This document shows, in pieces, positions 16,509 through 25,142 of a stretch of DNA of 64,000 nt; the first letter of the stretch is position 1; every line of letters begins with the position of its first letter. The translations under genes were made by a program, and so were the position numbers. This stretch comes from Bacteroidota bacterium (GTDB lineage: Bacteria; Bacteroidota; Bacteroidia; B-17B0; Aurantibacillaceae), in assembly GCA_021155905.1 (NCBI GenBank), contig JAJNBG010000011.1, forward strand, positions 1 to 64,000. Direction: 5' to 3'. The notes below the pieces were generated by a model that was not told the DNA's origin, searched no databases, and saw nothing but the letters and a program-made list of their open reading frames with translations.

Positions 16509-17500
16509 TGCAAGCAGCAGTTCCCGGTTTAGAATCCATCAACGGAAAACAATTTTTAGTAACAGGAGGTGCAGGATTTATTGGTTCGCATTTGGTTGCA
16601 TATTTGTTAAATAACGGTGCTAAAGAAGTCAGGGTCCTTGATAATTTATCAACCGGATTTAAGGAAAATATCAATGAATTTGAATCCAATCCGGCATTTA
16701 AATTCATAGAGGGAGATATATCAAATTACGACACCTGTTTGAATGCCTGCAGAGGGATAGATGGCCTTTTTCATAATGCGGCCCTTGGTTCTGTATCACG
16801 TAGTATGGCTGATCCTATGGCTACCAACCTGGCCAATGTTTCGGGCTTTGTAAATATGTTGTTTGCTGCAAAAAATCAACAGGTGAAGCGGGTTATTTAT
16901 GCTTCTTCATCATCGGTCTATGGCGACGACAAGAGCACTGAAAAGCAAGAGCATATAACCGGGAATTTATTATCTCCATATGCGGTATCAAAAAAAACAG
17001 ATGAATTATACGCCGATGTGTTTTCCAGAACTTATGACATGGAAATTATTGGCTTGCGTTACTTTAATGTGTATGGTCCAAAGCAAAACCCAAATGGCCA
17101 GTATGCCGCTGTGATCCCAATTTTTATTTCCAGTTTATTGAAAGATATTCAACCTTCGATTTTTGGTGATGGTTCCACCAGCAGGGATTTTACATTTATT
17201 AATAATGTGGTATATGCCAATGTATTGGCATTCGCAACTCAAAATAAGGAAGCTGTTAACCAGGTTTACAATGTTGCTTATGGTGCATCCACCAGTTTAA
17301 ACGAGTTGTTTCAATTAATAAAAACTAATTTAAATAGCACCATAACACCCGATTATAAACCGGAAAGAAAAGGTGATATAAAGAACAGTTTAGCTAATAT
17401 TGATAAAGCGAAACGATTATTGGAATATTCGCCTTTGGTTAATTTGGAAGAAGGTTTGCGTTTGACAATGGAATGGTATAAAGAGAATTTGATTCATTAG
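16508..17500 (+). CDS. NAD-dependent UDP-HexNAc C4-epimerase (WbpP-like)
   Basis: This 330-residue short-chain dehydrogenase/reductase has the NAD-binding GGAGFIGSHL near residue 20, catalytic YAVSK (Tyr about 153) and a preceding SSSSVYG. Several blocks (HNAALGSVSRSMADP, ADVFSRTYDMEIIGLRYFNVYGP, NGDGxTSRDF-like GDGSTSRDFTFINNV) closely follow the WbpP type, which converts UDP-GlcNAc to UDP-GalNAc. It supplies an N-acetylhexosamine donor for the locus. Its ATG overlaps the NusG stop by one base. Substrate choice is inferred from family resemblance. Confidence 0.88.
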   Translation: MQAAVPGLESINGKQFLVTGGAGFIGSHLVAYLLNNGAKEVRVLDNLSTGFKENINEFESNPAFKFIEGDISNYDTCLNACRGIDGLFHNAALGSVSRSMADPMATNLANVSGFVNMLFAAKNQQVKRVIYASSSSVYGDDKSTEKQEHITGNLLSPYAVSKKTDELYADVFSRTYDMEIIGLRYFNVYGPKQNPNGQYAAVIPIFISSLLKDIQPSIFGDGSTSRDFTFINNVVYANVLAFATQNKEAVNQVYNVAYGASTSLNELFQLIKTNLNSTITPDYKPERKGDIKNSLANIDKAKRLLEYSPLVNLEEGLRLTMEWYKENLIH

Positions 17501-17551
17501 GTATTAATTTAAAAAAGTATATATTTATTCCAAAAACGTCTTTCAAGAACT

Positions 17552-18673
17552 ATGTTAATTAAAGGTTACCCAAAGAATATAAAAGAATTGGATGGACTTA
17601 GAGGCATTGCTTGTCTTTTAGTGTTAATTCATCATTGTTTTACCGGTGTTCTAGGTAAAGAACCTACTGGTCTTTCAGGTACACTTTTGGATATCGTACA
17701 GGTTTTGTTTGTTAGTGGCGTTGATCTTTTTTATGTATTATCAGGTTTTTTAGTAGGTGGTATTATCATTGATAATGCCAGAAGTCCAAATTTTATTAAA
17801 GTGTTTTTCATTAGAAGAGTTTGCAGAATATTTCCAATTTATTATTTGTTGATTTTGAGTTTCGCGGTAGGGTTGTATTTTTTCATTGATATACCCTGGA
17901 CAAAAATAGCGCTGTTAAAGAATCCATACCCAATATGGACGTATTTCACATATTTACAAAGTTATTTCTTTGGCTTAGGAAATAATTCCGGGCCATTATG
18001 GGTGGCGGTAACCTGGTCCGTTTCTGTTGAGGAGCAATTTTATTTATTAATGCCTTTTGTGTTCTTATTTTTAGGTGGTCGCCGAGCACTGTTTTTTGTT
18101 ATTTGTGGAATAATTGTAGCGCCATTTATCCGATATTTTTTATTTCATAAGTTCGGTTTTTATGCAGCGTATATGATGTTTCCGGGAAGAATGGATTCCA
18201 TTTTTTGGGGTGTTTTATTGGCTTTTTTGTTACGTTCTGAAAAATGGAGGAGTTTGCTAAATGATTATTCAGCATATATCTTGAGTTTAATAGTTGTTGT
18301 GTTTGCTTTGTTAGCATTCCATATCGGAACTGATCTTGTTAGCAAGTTTACCCTATTGGCAATTTTTTATACTGGAATAATATGGGCTGTTTTAGAAGGT
18401 AAATTGCCACGAGTAAGCAAAATGCTTAACCTGCGGTTCTTTACATACACTGGTTTGATTTCCTATGCAATCTATATGTTTCATCAGTTAATCAATTGTG
18501 TTGTACATGGTATTTTATTTCACGACAAGCCTGTCATTAATGGTTGGGATAAAGTAGGTGCAACTTTTTTGTCTATTGGGCTACTTTACATTTTATGTAG
18601 TTTATCACTCAGATATTTCGAAAAACCTATTAGGGATTTTGGTGCGAAATTCCACTATAAAAGCATAAGTTAA
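17552..18673 (+). CDS. Acyltransferase-3 family membrane O-acyltransferase
   Basis: This 373-residue polytopic inner-membrane protein has about ten helices. Family signatures are ELDGLRGIACLLVLIHH at the N-terminus, FFIRRVCRIFPIYYLL and the SVEEQFYLL motif after WVAVTWSV. Such enzymes (OafA/NodX type) move acetyl or other acyl groups onto polysaccharide sugars. No SGNH domain is attached. It is one of four acyltransferase-3 proteins in the window. Confidence 0.92.
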   Translation: MLIKGYPKNIKELDGLRGIACLLVLIHHCFTGVLGKEPTGLSGTLLDIVQVLFVSGVDLFYVLSGFLVGGIIIDNARSPNFIKVFFIRRVCRIFPIYYLLILSFAVGLYFFIDIPWTKIALLKNPYPIWTYFTYLQSYFFGLGNNSGPLWVAVTWSVSVEEQFYLLMPFVFLFLGGRRALFFVICGIIVAPFIRYFLFHKFGFYAAYMMFPGRMDSIFWGVLLAFLLRSEKWRSLLNDYSAYILSLIVVVFALLAFHIGTDLVSKFTLLAIFYTGIIWAVLEGKLPRVSKMLNLRFFTYTGLISYAIYMFHQLINCVVHGILFHDKPVINGWDKVGATFLSIGLLYILCSLSLRYFEKPIRDFGAKFHYKSIS

Positions 18674-18719
18674 GATGCCTCTTTTTTGAGTTTCCAAGTA
18701 TCTGCAGGGCACCATTTTC

Positions 18720-18758
18720 TTGTTTTTTATGCGAAATTGAGTAAATTTGTTACTCAAT
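18720..18758 (+). promoter_or_regulatory. Promoter with overlapping palindromic operator
   Basis: TTG at 18720-18722, a 19-base spacer and TAAATTTG at 18742-18749 match the Bacteroidota promoter. The -7 box lies inside a perfect palindrome ATTGAGTAA-ATTTG-TTACTCAAT (18736-18758), which ends one base before the ATG of a winged-helix protein. Autoregulation is the obvious reading, and the transcript would be nearly leaderless. Confidence 0.75.
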
Positions 18759-18759
18759 A

Positions 18760-19290
18760 ATGATCGAAACGCTTATATCATCCAAAACCAGGATCAAATT
18801 GCTCCTTAAATTTTTTTTAAATAGCGATACCACTGCTTATTTGCGTGGTTTGGAAGAAGAATTCGGGGAATCCACCAATTCAATCCGTCTGGAATTAAAC
18901 CGGTTTGAGAAAGCGGGATTTTTAGCCTCCTTTAGCCAGTCTAATAAAAAATTGTTCAAGGTTAATACCAACCATCCTTTATTTAAGGACATTAACAGCA
19001 TTGTACTCAAATTGGTTGGTCTCGATCATGTCATTGATTATGTGTTAAAACATATGGGTGATTTAAAACATGTTTACCTGGTTGGTAATTTATCAAAGGG
19101 AAAAGATAGTGACGTAATAGACCTGGTTTTAATCGGAGATATTAACGAAGCCTTTTTAAAAGAATTAATTGGGAAGGCTGAAAATAAGATAAATAAAAGA
19201 ATACATTACATACATTATAAAGAGGCTGATTTTAACGTATCTGCTATTTCAGGTACAGGAATGAGCCCTTTATTGTTATGGAGTAAATAA
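18760..19290 (+). CDS. Winged-helix regulator with degenerate nucleotidyltransferase-like C-domain
   Basis: This is a 176-residue protein. Residues 1-75 form a winged helix-turn-helix (ISSKTRIKLLLKFFL, then LEEEFGESTNSIRLELNRFEKAGFL). The C-terminal half contains VYLVGNLSKGKDSDVIDLVLIGD. It recalls the MNT-type nucleotidyltransferase motif G-S-x(n)-G-x(n)-D-x-D but has Asn in place of the key Ser and an extra residue between the Asp pair, so it is probably inactive. Proteins of this form are seen inside Bacteroidota polysaccharide loci. The palindrome over its own promoter supports a DNA-binding role. Its targets elsewhere are unknown. Confidence 0.8.
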   Translation: MIETLISSKTRIKLLLKFFLNSDTTAYLRGLEEEFGESTNSIRLELNRFEKAGFLASFSQSNKKLFKVNTNHPLFKDINSIVLKLVGLDHVIDYVLKHMGDLKHVYLVGNLSKGKDSDVIDLVLIGDINEAFLKELIGKAENKINKRIHYIHYKEADFNVSAISGTGMSPLLLWSK

Positions 19291-19344
19291 AAATTTGAAC
19301 CCGTTATTTTTTTAAAATAATGAGTGTTGGTTTGTAGTCCGCTA

Positions 19345-19358
19345 AGTCACCTGTGACT
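19345..19358. promoter_or_regulatory. Inverted repeat in the 148-base gap before the wbqC-like gene
   Basis: AGTCAC-CT-GTGACT is a perfect palindrome, with TA/AA flanks giving a near match of 16 bases. It sits 80 bases upstream of the gene at 19439. It could be an operator or the site at which the long operon is re-initiated. It does not share the sequence of the palindrome at 18736. No clear -33/-7 promoter pair was recognised in this gap. Confidence 0.4.
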
Positions 19359-19438
19359 AAGGTGGCGAAGCTGTGATAATGTTTGATTAACATATCATCT
19401 ATAAAATTAAGGAACAAAAGTAGATTGGTCCAAAAGAG

Positions 19439-20146
19439 ATGGCTTTTGAAATAAAGAAAAATATACTTATTACCCAATCGAATTACATTCCCTGGAAAGG
19501 TTATTTTGACGCTATCAATATGTGTGATGTTTTTGTAGTGTATGATGATATGCAGTACACTAAGAGGGACTGGAGAAACCGAAACCAGATTAAAACAGTT
19601 TCGGAAGTTAAATGGTTAAGTATACCTGTTGAGGTTAGCGGAAAATACTTTCAGAAAATTAATGAAACCAAAGTAGCAGATTTGTCCTGGAATAAATCAC
19701 ATTTGGGTTTGCTAAAACAATCTTATGCGAATGCTTTGCATTATAAAGAAGTTAAAGATTTTATTGAGGAAATGTATCTTACATGTAATTTTGATCACCT
19801 CACCGACATTAATCTGCATTTCATAAAGCATATTAATAATTTTCTGGGTATTAAAACCCCTATAAGACTTTCCAGTGAGTTTGTGTTGCACGAAGAAAAG
19901 ACACAGCGGCTGGTAAACATTTGTTCAGAATTACAGGGAACAGACTATTATTCAGGACCGGCTGCGAGGAATTATATGGACGAGAGTAAATTCTCTGAGC
20001 AGAATATTAAAGTTCATTATTTTGATTATTCTGGTTATCCGGAATATAAACAATTGCATGGAGAATTCACCCATGGTGTCAGTATACTGGATTTGATCTT
20101 TAATACCGGTACAAACGCCCCCTTATATATGAAATCATTTGCATGA
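19439..20146 (+). CDS. WbqC-family protein
   Basis: This 235-residue protein matches the WbqC family throughout. It shows ITQSNYIPWKGYFDAINMCD at the start, the VVYDDMQYTKRDWRNRNQI block, KTVSEVKWLSIPV and the C-terminal LDLIFNTG. WbqC proteins occur in O-antigen and capsule loci and are thought to act as enzymes (acyl or aminoacyl transfer has been suggested). No reaction is firmly assigned as far as I know. It begins the long uninterrupted gene run and overlaps the next gene by four bases. Confidence 0.9.
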   Translation: MAFEIKKNILITQSNYIPWKGYFDAINMCDVFVVYDDMQYTKRDWRNRNQIKTVSEVKWLSIPVEVSGKYFQKINETKVADLSWNKSHLGLLKQSYANALHYKEVKDFIEEMYLTCNFDHLTDINLHFIKHINNFLGIKTPIRLSSEFVLHEEKTQRLVNICSELQGTDYYSGPAARNYMDESKFSEQNIKVHYFDYSGYPEYKQLHGEFTHGVSILDLIFNTGTNAPLYMKSFA

Positions 20147-20766
20147 AGAATAAAAAAATCCTCAATGAAGTAAACTCTTACTACACGGACAAGATTATCC
20201 GAAACGGATTGACGCCACAGGGTGTTGATTGGAATTCAACAGAATCTCAGGAAATGAGATTTGATATTTTATCTGAAAATATTGATTATTCAAAACCTTT
20301 TTCAGTATTGGACTATGGATGCGGTTATGGGTCCATGTTTGATTTTTATAAAACGAAGGAATTGGACTTTATGTTTTATGGATTCGATATTTCTGAGGAG
20401 ATGATTCGTAACGCTAAGGAAACTCATAAACAGGATAACAATGCAAAATGGTTTACGGATATTAAAGAGGTTCCTCAAGCTGATTTTGTTATTGCGAGCG
20501 GTATCTTTAATGTGAGATTAGAGAATTCAGAAACTGATTGGTTAGATTACATCCTTGAGACTTTAAAGGTAATTAACGAGAAGTCCGTGAAAGGATTTTC
20601 CTTCAATATGCTTACAAAGTATTCTGACGCCGAGTATATGAAAGACTATTTATATTACGCTGACCCCTTATTTATTTTCGATCATTGTAAGAGGAATTTT
20701 TCAAAATGGGTAGCGCTCAAGCATGATTATCCTTTATATGAATTTTCAATAAGTGTAAAAAAATAA
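20143..20766 (+). CDS. Class I SAM-dependent methyltransferase
   Basis: This 207-residue cytosolic protein has a Rossmann-type SAM-binding glycine motif VLDYGCGYGSMFDFY (about residues 53-67) and an acidic residue at the end of strand 2 (FYGFDISEEMI). The following DFVIASGIFNV is motif II. It probably methylates a sugar or its substituent in the WbqC/aminotransferase section. The substrate cannot be read from the sequence. Confidence 0.88.
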   Translation: MKNKKILNEVNSYYTDKIIRNGLTPQGVDWNSTESQEMRFDILSENIDYSKPFSVLDYGCGYGSMFDFYKTKELDFMFYGFDISEEMIRNAKETHKQDNNAKWFTDIKEVPQADFVIASGIFNVRLENSETDWLDYILETLKVINEKSVKGFSFNMLTKYSDAEYMKDYLYYADPLFIFDHCKRNFSKWVALKHDYPLYEFSISVKK

Positions 20767-20767
20767 G

Positions 20768-21427
20768 ATGGAAGAAATCGTAATTTTTGGATCCGGCGAT
20801 ATTGCCCAAATTGCCGCTTACTACTTTAGAACGGATAGTAAATATAAGGTTGTTGCTTTTACAGTAGATCGGGAATATATAAAAGACCCTGTTTTTGAGG
20901 AATTGCCGGTGGTAGCGTTCGAGGAGATGGTAGAGAAATATCCTCCATCCAAATTTAAATTGTTTATCGCTGTCAGTTATGCCAACCTCAATAAATTCAG
21001 AGAAAAAAAATATCATGAATCCAAAGCTCTGGGATATGAGTTGGTTTCTTATGTGAGTTCAAAATGTTCCTATCTTACGCCTTATCAGCATGGCGACAAT
21101 TGCTTTATTTTTGAAGATAATACCATACAGCCTTTTGTGAAGATTGGTAACAATATAACCCTTTGGAGTGGTAACCATATTGGTCATCATTCAATCATTC
21201 ATGATCATAATTTTATCAGCTCACATGTAGTTGTCTCCGGGCATTGCGTAATTAATTCAAATTCTTTTATTGGGGTTAATTCAACATTAGGACACCAGGT
21301 TGAGATTGGAAAAGAGAATATAATAGGAGCAGGTAGTATCATCACAAAAAGTACAGGTTTCGGAGAAGTCTATGTTCCGGCCAGGTCCGTGAAACTCGAT
21401 AAACCAAGTTCAGAAATTAAATTGTAA
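20768..21427 (+). CDS. NeuD-like sugar acyltransferase (left-handed beta-helix)
   Basis: This 219-residue protein has a PglD/NeuD-like N-terminal Rossmann fold (EEIVIFGSGDIAQIAAYYF). From about residue 105 a hexapeptide-repeat left-handed beta-helix follows (FVKIGNNITLWSGNHIGHHS, VIGVNSTLGHQVEIG). This family transfers acetyl or similar groups from CoA to amino or hydroxyl groups of nucleotide sugars. With the WecE-like aminotransferase five genes downstream it is a good candidate for N-acylation of a 4-amino-4,6-dideoxyhexose. O-acetylation of a nonulosonate is the alternative. Confidence 0.85.
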   Translation: MEEIVIFGSGDIAQIAAYYFRTDSKYKVVAFTVDREYIKDPVFEELPVVAFEEMVEKYPPSKFKLFIAVSYANLNKFREKKYHESKALGYELVSYVSSKCSYLTPYQHGDNCFIFEDNTIQPFVKIGNNITLWSGNHIGHHSIIHDHNFISSHVVVSGHCVINSNSFIGVNSTLGHQVEIGKENIIGAGSIITKSTGFGEVYVPARSVKLDKPSSEIKL

Positions 21428-21429
21428 TT

Positions 21430-22377
21430 ATGAAACCATTACTATCAGTTGTCAGTCCGGTTTATGGTGCAGAAGGTACCATTGATGAATTGGTGAAGCA
21501 ATTAGTGGAGGTTCTTGAAACCCTGGATGCTGATTATGAAATCATCTTAGTCGATGATTGCGGACCGGATAAATCCTGGGACAAGATCAAACAAAATAGT
21601 ATCATTCATTCGAGGGTGAAAGGCATTAAGCTTAGTCGTAATTTCGGGCAGCATTTTGCCATTACTGCGGGTATTGATCATGCACAAGGTGATTATGTTA
21701 TTGTTATGGATTGTGATCTGCAGGATGATCCAAAATATATTCCTGTGCTTTTTGAAAAAATAAGAGAGGGCTATGATATTGTTTACACACTTAAAAGCGC
21801 CAGAAAGCATTCTTTTTTTAAAAATATAACAGCCACCTTATTTAATAAGGTCTTTAATTATCTGATTGATAATAAATCGCACAGATCCAATAATAATGTA
21901 GGTGCTTACAGCATCATCAGCAAAAAAGTAGTGCAGGCATTCAGGTCATATAATGATTACCACAGGCATTACCTTTCGGTATTAAGATGGCTCGGATTTA
22001 AACACTGTTATATTGATATTGAACATAAAGAACGCTTTGAAGGGAAAAGCAGCTACACGTTTTCGACATTAATGGTACATGCTTTAAATGGTATTGTTTC
22101 GCAGTCTGATAAATTATTGAGGATTTTTGTAACGTTAGGCTTATCGATTTCATTATTATCTTTTTTATCAATTTTAGTAATTGTGTTCCTGTATTTTGTT
22201 CAGGGCTTCTTGTCCGGTTGGGCCAGTACAATTATAATCATGTTATTTTCTACAGGAGTGATCCTGACGGGTATAGGAGTTTTAGGCATTTATTTGGGGA
22301 AAACCTTTGAGCAAACGAAGAATCGGCCGAAGTACGTGGTGGATGAAAAATTAAACGATGAACTGGCAAAAAATTAA
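21430..22377 (+). CDS. Membrane-anchored GT2 glycosyltransferase (ArnC/GtrB/DPM1-like)
   Basis: This 315-residue protein has a GT-A catalytic domain: SVVSPVYGAEGTIDELV at the start, VDDCGPDKSW and the acidic motif VMDCDLQDDP near residue 98. Two C-terminal membrane helices follow (about 230-290). The arrangement is that of enzymes that load a sugar onto undecaprenyl phosphate. The TM pair and the nearby WecE-like and polytopic proteins suggest a lipid-linked amino-sugar donor. Its 3' end overlaps the next gene by 20 bases. Confidence 0.9.
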   Translation: MKPLLSVVSPVYGAEGTIDELVKQLVEVLETLDADYEIILVDDCGPDKSWDKIKQNSIIHSRVKGIKLSRNFGQHFAITAGIDHAQGDYVIVMDCDLQDDPKYIPVLFEKIREGYDIVYTLKSARKHSFFKNITATLFNKVFNYLIDNKSHRSNNNVGAYSIISKKVVQAFRSYNDYHRHYLSVLRWLGFKHCYIDIEHKERFEGKSSYTFSTLMVHALNGIVSQSDKLLRIFVTLGLSISLLSFLSILVIVFLYFVQGFLSGWASTIIIMLFSTGVILTGIGVLGIYLGKTFEQTKNRPKYVVDEKLNDELAKN

Positions 22378-23275
22378 ACAGGTTTTTGTTCCTGATAAGA
22401 ATTTTGATTGGATGTTCTCACATGCCGCTAATCCAGTGCCTTATGTGTTAGATGCTCAGAGAGAAATTGTTCGTGTTTTTTTTACCAGCAGAACAGAGAG
22501 TAACATTTCTCATATTGGTTATGTGGATATAGATTTTTTGAATGATTACAAAGTCCTGCATATTTCAGATAAGCCCGTATTGGCTCCTGGCACACTGGGT
22601 TTGTTTGATGATAGCGGAACAGCTATGGGTTGTTTAGTTGAAAAAGATCATGAGTTATACTTGTTTTATTTAGGTTGGAATTTAAAAGTGACTGTTCCCT
22701 GGCTAAATACGATTGGCTTAGCAAAAGCAGACTCAGTTGAGGGAGAATTTAAAAAGACAAGTTTGGCGCCGGTTATGGACCGCAGTCATGAAGATCCATT
22801 CAGTATTTCATATCCTTCTGTTTTATTTGATGGAGGAAAATATAAGATGTGGTATGGTTCTAATTTGTCCTGGGGAAAGGATCAAAGTGAAATGCAGCAT
22901 GTGATAAAATATGCGGAGAGTGTAGACTTAGTAAACTGGAAGAGAACCAATGAAATTCATGTTTCCTTGATACATAAAAATGAGTATGCATTATCCAAGC
23001 CATGGGTTGTAAAAACAGACGAGGGTTATACAATGTGGTATTCTTACCGGGCAAACGGTGACATAAAAACTTATAGGATAGGATTTGCTCAGTCAGCAGA
23101 CGGCAAAAACTGGAAACGTTTTGATGAAAACGCTGGAATTACTGTATCAGCTTCGGGCTGGGATAGTGAAATGATTTGTTATCCTTCTGTATTTAAACTT
23201 AACAATAAGCAGTATATGCTCTATAACGGAAATGGTTATGGAAAAACGGGTTTTGGGGTTGCCACATTGATTTAA
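22358..23275 (+). CDS. Predicted five-bladed beta-propeller protein, GH43/GH32-like fold
   Basis: This 305-residue protein has no signal peptide. It carries repeated blade-like elements with aromatic-Gly-Trp motifs (YLGWNLKV, KMWYGSNLSWG, YTMWYSYRAN) and the C-terminal CYPSVFKLNNKQYMLYNGNGYG. This pattern fits the five-bladed propeller fold of glycosidase clans J and F. Related cytosolic proteins are encoded inside O-antigen loci, where glycan synthesis or transfer is more likely than hydrolysis. The reaction is unknown. The start overlaps the upstream GT2 by 20 bases, so translation may be coupled. Confidence 0.7.
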   Translation: MNWQKIKQVFVPDKNFDWMFSHAANPVPYVLDAQREIVRVFFTSRTESNISHIGYVDIDFLNDYKVLHISDKPVLAPGTLGLFDDSGTAMGCLVEKDHELYLFYLGWNLKVTVPWLNTIGLAKADSVEGEFKKTSLAPVMDRSHEDPFSISYPSVLFDGGKYKMWYGSNLSWGKDQSEMQHVIKYAESVDLVNWKRTNEIHVSLIHKNEYALSKPWVVKTDEGYTMWYSYRANGDIKTYRIGFAQSADGKNWKRFDENAGITVSASGWDSEMICYPSVFKLNNKQYMLYNGNGYGKTGFGVATLI

Positions 23276-23278
23276 AAA

Positions 23279-25135
23279 ATGCTTAAGCGAATTGATTATA
23301 TAATTTCCAATGTATTGTTTAAAGACAATTACATCTGTGAAAATGAACTTCGTAAAGCCGGACTTTTACGGATTCTGGCCGGAGTAATCATCTTTGTAAG
23401 ATTTTTTGAAATCCTTGTTTCTCAAATTCATCTATACGGATATACCAATGCAACGTATTTTTTAATTGCTTCCTTGTTTGCTATTGCAATGTTTACGATC
23501 GGTTTTTTAACTCCCATTGTAAATTTGTTGGTTTTAATTGTTATTCCTATCCTGGACGCAAAATTAGTTACTAATACTCTCGGTTCAACCATCGCTATTA
23601 ATTTACTAATTGTTTTATTTCTGATAAATTCAGGACAATTTTATTCACTGGACAGGGTTCTTTTTTTTAAGAAGAATAAATTTTCAAACTGGATTCAAAA
23701 GGTACATATGTTGGTTGGTGCGCCCGATCTTTTAACTTTAAAAAGAGCCTATTTTCTGGGATTCATTTTGTATGCGATTAGTAGCTTGTTCGCTCTGTTG
23801 CTTCATGTGGAAGATCCCCATTGGTTGAATGCGGTAACTGTAAGGGCAATGCTGACAAATAGTTTTTTATGCAAACATGCCTTTTGGTTCCGGGACCTGG
23901 AAGTTTTAGTTCCGGGCTTATTAGATGTTCTGAGTATTATTGGTGTCATTTTCCAGTCATGTTTTCAAATTTTGATGATACCATTGCTATTTTTCAAATT
24001 TGGTAAAATTTTTATAAAAATATGGGGTTTCATTTTTTTTGTCACATCCCTGTTTTTCCTTTCATTATCCTATTTGCCTCACATAGAATTAATTTTATGG
24101 ATTATCCTGTTTTGCCCACTTCATATTCCAAAAGAAAGAATTCGAATTTTGTATGATGATAAATGTAATTTGTGCAAACAGGCCATGCGCTTTTTTAAAT
24201 GGATCAATATTAATGAGATTTATGAGTTTTTACCGGTTTCACAAAACAGGCAGCTTTATGAGAAGTATTCATTAACGGAGGCGGAAGTTAAAACTTACAT
24301 GGTTGGTTTTTATAAAGGTAAAATTTTAAAAGGTTATGATCTTTATCTGTATATCATTGGCAAGAATCCAGCCTTGATGATTTTTTATCCGGTTTTTTTT
24401 ATAGGAAAAATTACATTGATTGGGCCTTATATTTATAATCTTGTGGCAAAAAACAGGTATAAGTTGATGGATAGATGCGAAATTTCTTTCGATGACATTT
24501 TGCAAAAAAAATCTTCCTTTTTTGTTTATAATTCGAACACGTCCGCTTCTAGGATAGTTTATACTTTTTATTTTATCTGTATACTTTTATTTATATCCAC
24601 CAATAATGGACTGTTCAGGACGGTGTTTCAATCAAATGCCCCTGTTACTTCTTTCGCAGTTTCCTTTAAAAAAAATTGCAGGCGCATCGGTATTGAAGTG
24701 CCTGTTGTTTTTAATAACACAGACTTGTCTATGGGCGACAGTTTCATGACTATTAAGAAACGGGTTAATAACGAATGGAGGTTACTGCCCATTACGGGAA
24801 AGAATGGCGAAAGACTTAATTACATGAACTACGATATTCTTCTATTTACTAACCATAATTCAGATATGCTTTATTTTGGGCAGACTTTAAAATACCGAAG
24901 GGCATTGATAAACGGGATTGAAGATCCGGTTAAATTTCATGAATATGGATTTGGCAAACGTCATATTGATTTTTTAATTAAGTATGACTATGCCGTTACA
25001 AAGGAGAGTTCCCCAGTTGAATATAAGCTGGAAGTATTTACAAGTAGATCTTCTAAAGTTGAATTATTTAAGAATGATCAAACTAGACATTCTTTGATGA
25101 AAGTTTACGAGAAAAACATAATTTATAAAAACTAA
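23279..25135 (+). CDS. HTTM-like membrane protein fused to a DCC (DUF393) thiol-disulfide domain
   Basis: This is a 618-residue protein. Residues 1-290 form a polytopic membrane part with about eight helices and an N-terminal KAGLLRILAGVIIFVRFFEIL. It recalls the HTTM domain related to vitamin-K-dependent carboxylase. At about residue 294 a DCC domain begins (RILYDDKCNLCKQAMRFFKW), with CxxC at the YDxxCxxC position. A further helix lies near 425-445, followed by a C-terminal soluble domain of about 170 residues with two more cysteines nearby. HTTM-DCC fusions occur in Bacteroidota, but their role is unknown. Finding one inside a glycan operon is odd. Confidence 0.75.
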   Translation: MLKRIDYIISNVLFKDNYICENELRKAGLLRILAGVIIFVRFFEILVSQIHLYGYTNATYFLIASLFAIAMFTIGFLTPIVNLLVLIVIPILDAKLVTNTLGSTIAINLLIVLFLINSGQFYSLDRVLFFKKNKFSNWIQKVHMLVGAPDLLTLKRAYFLGFILYAISSLFALLLHVEDPHWLNAVTVRAMLTNSFLCKHAFWFRDLEVLVPGLLDVLSIIGVIFQSCFQILMIPLLFFKFGKIFIKIWGFIFFVTSLFFLSLSYLPHIELILWIILFCPLHIPKERIRILYDDKCNLCKQAMRFFKWININEIYEFLPVSQNRQLYEKYSLTEAEVKTYMVGFYKGKILKGYDLYLYIIGKNPALMIFYPVFFIGKITLIGPYIYNLVAKNRYKLMDRCEISFDDILQKKSSFFVYNSNTSASRIVYTFYFICILLFISTNNGLFRTVFQSNAPVTSFAVSFKKNCRRIGIEVPVVFNNTDLSMGDSFMTIKKRVNNEWRLLPITGKNGERLNYMNYDILLFTNHNSDMLYFGQTLKYRRALINGIEDPVKFHEYGFGKRHIDFLIKYDYAVTKESSPVEYKLEVFTSRSSKVELFKNDQTRHSLMKVYEKNIIYKN

Positions 25136-25142
25136 ACAGGAA

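Noticed and set aside
16501..16707. Many shorter antisense open frames across the coding regions
   Set aside because: They lie opposite confident genes and show no domain or signal. They reflect the low-complexity codon pattern of the sense strand.
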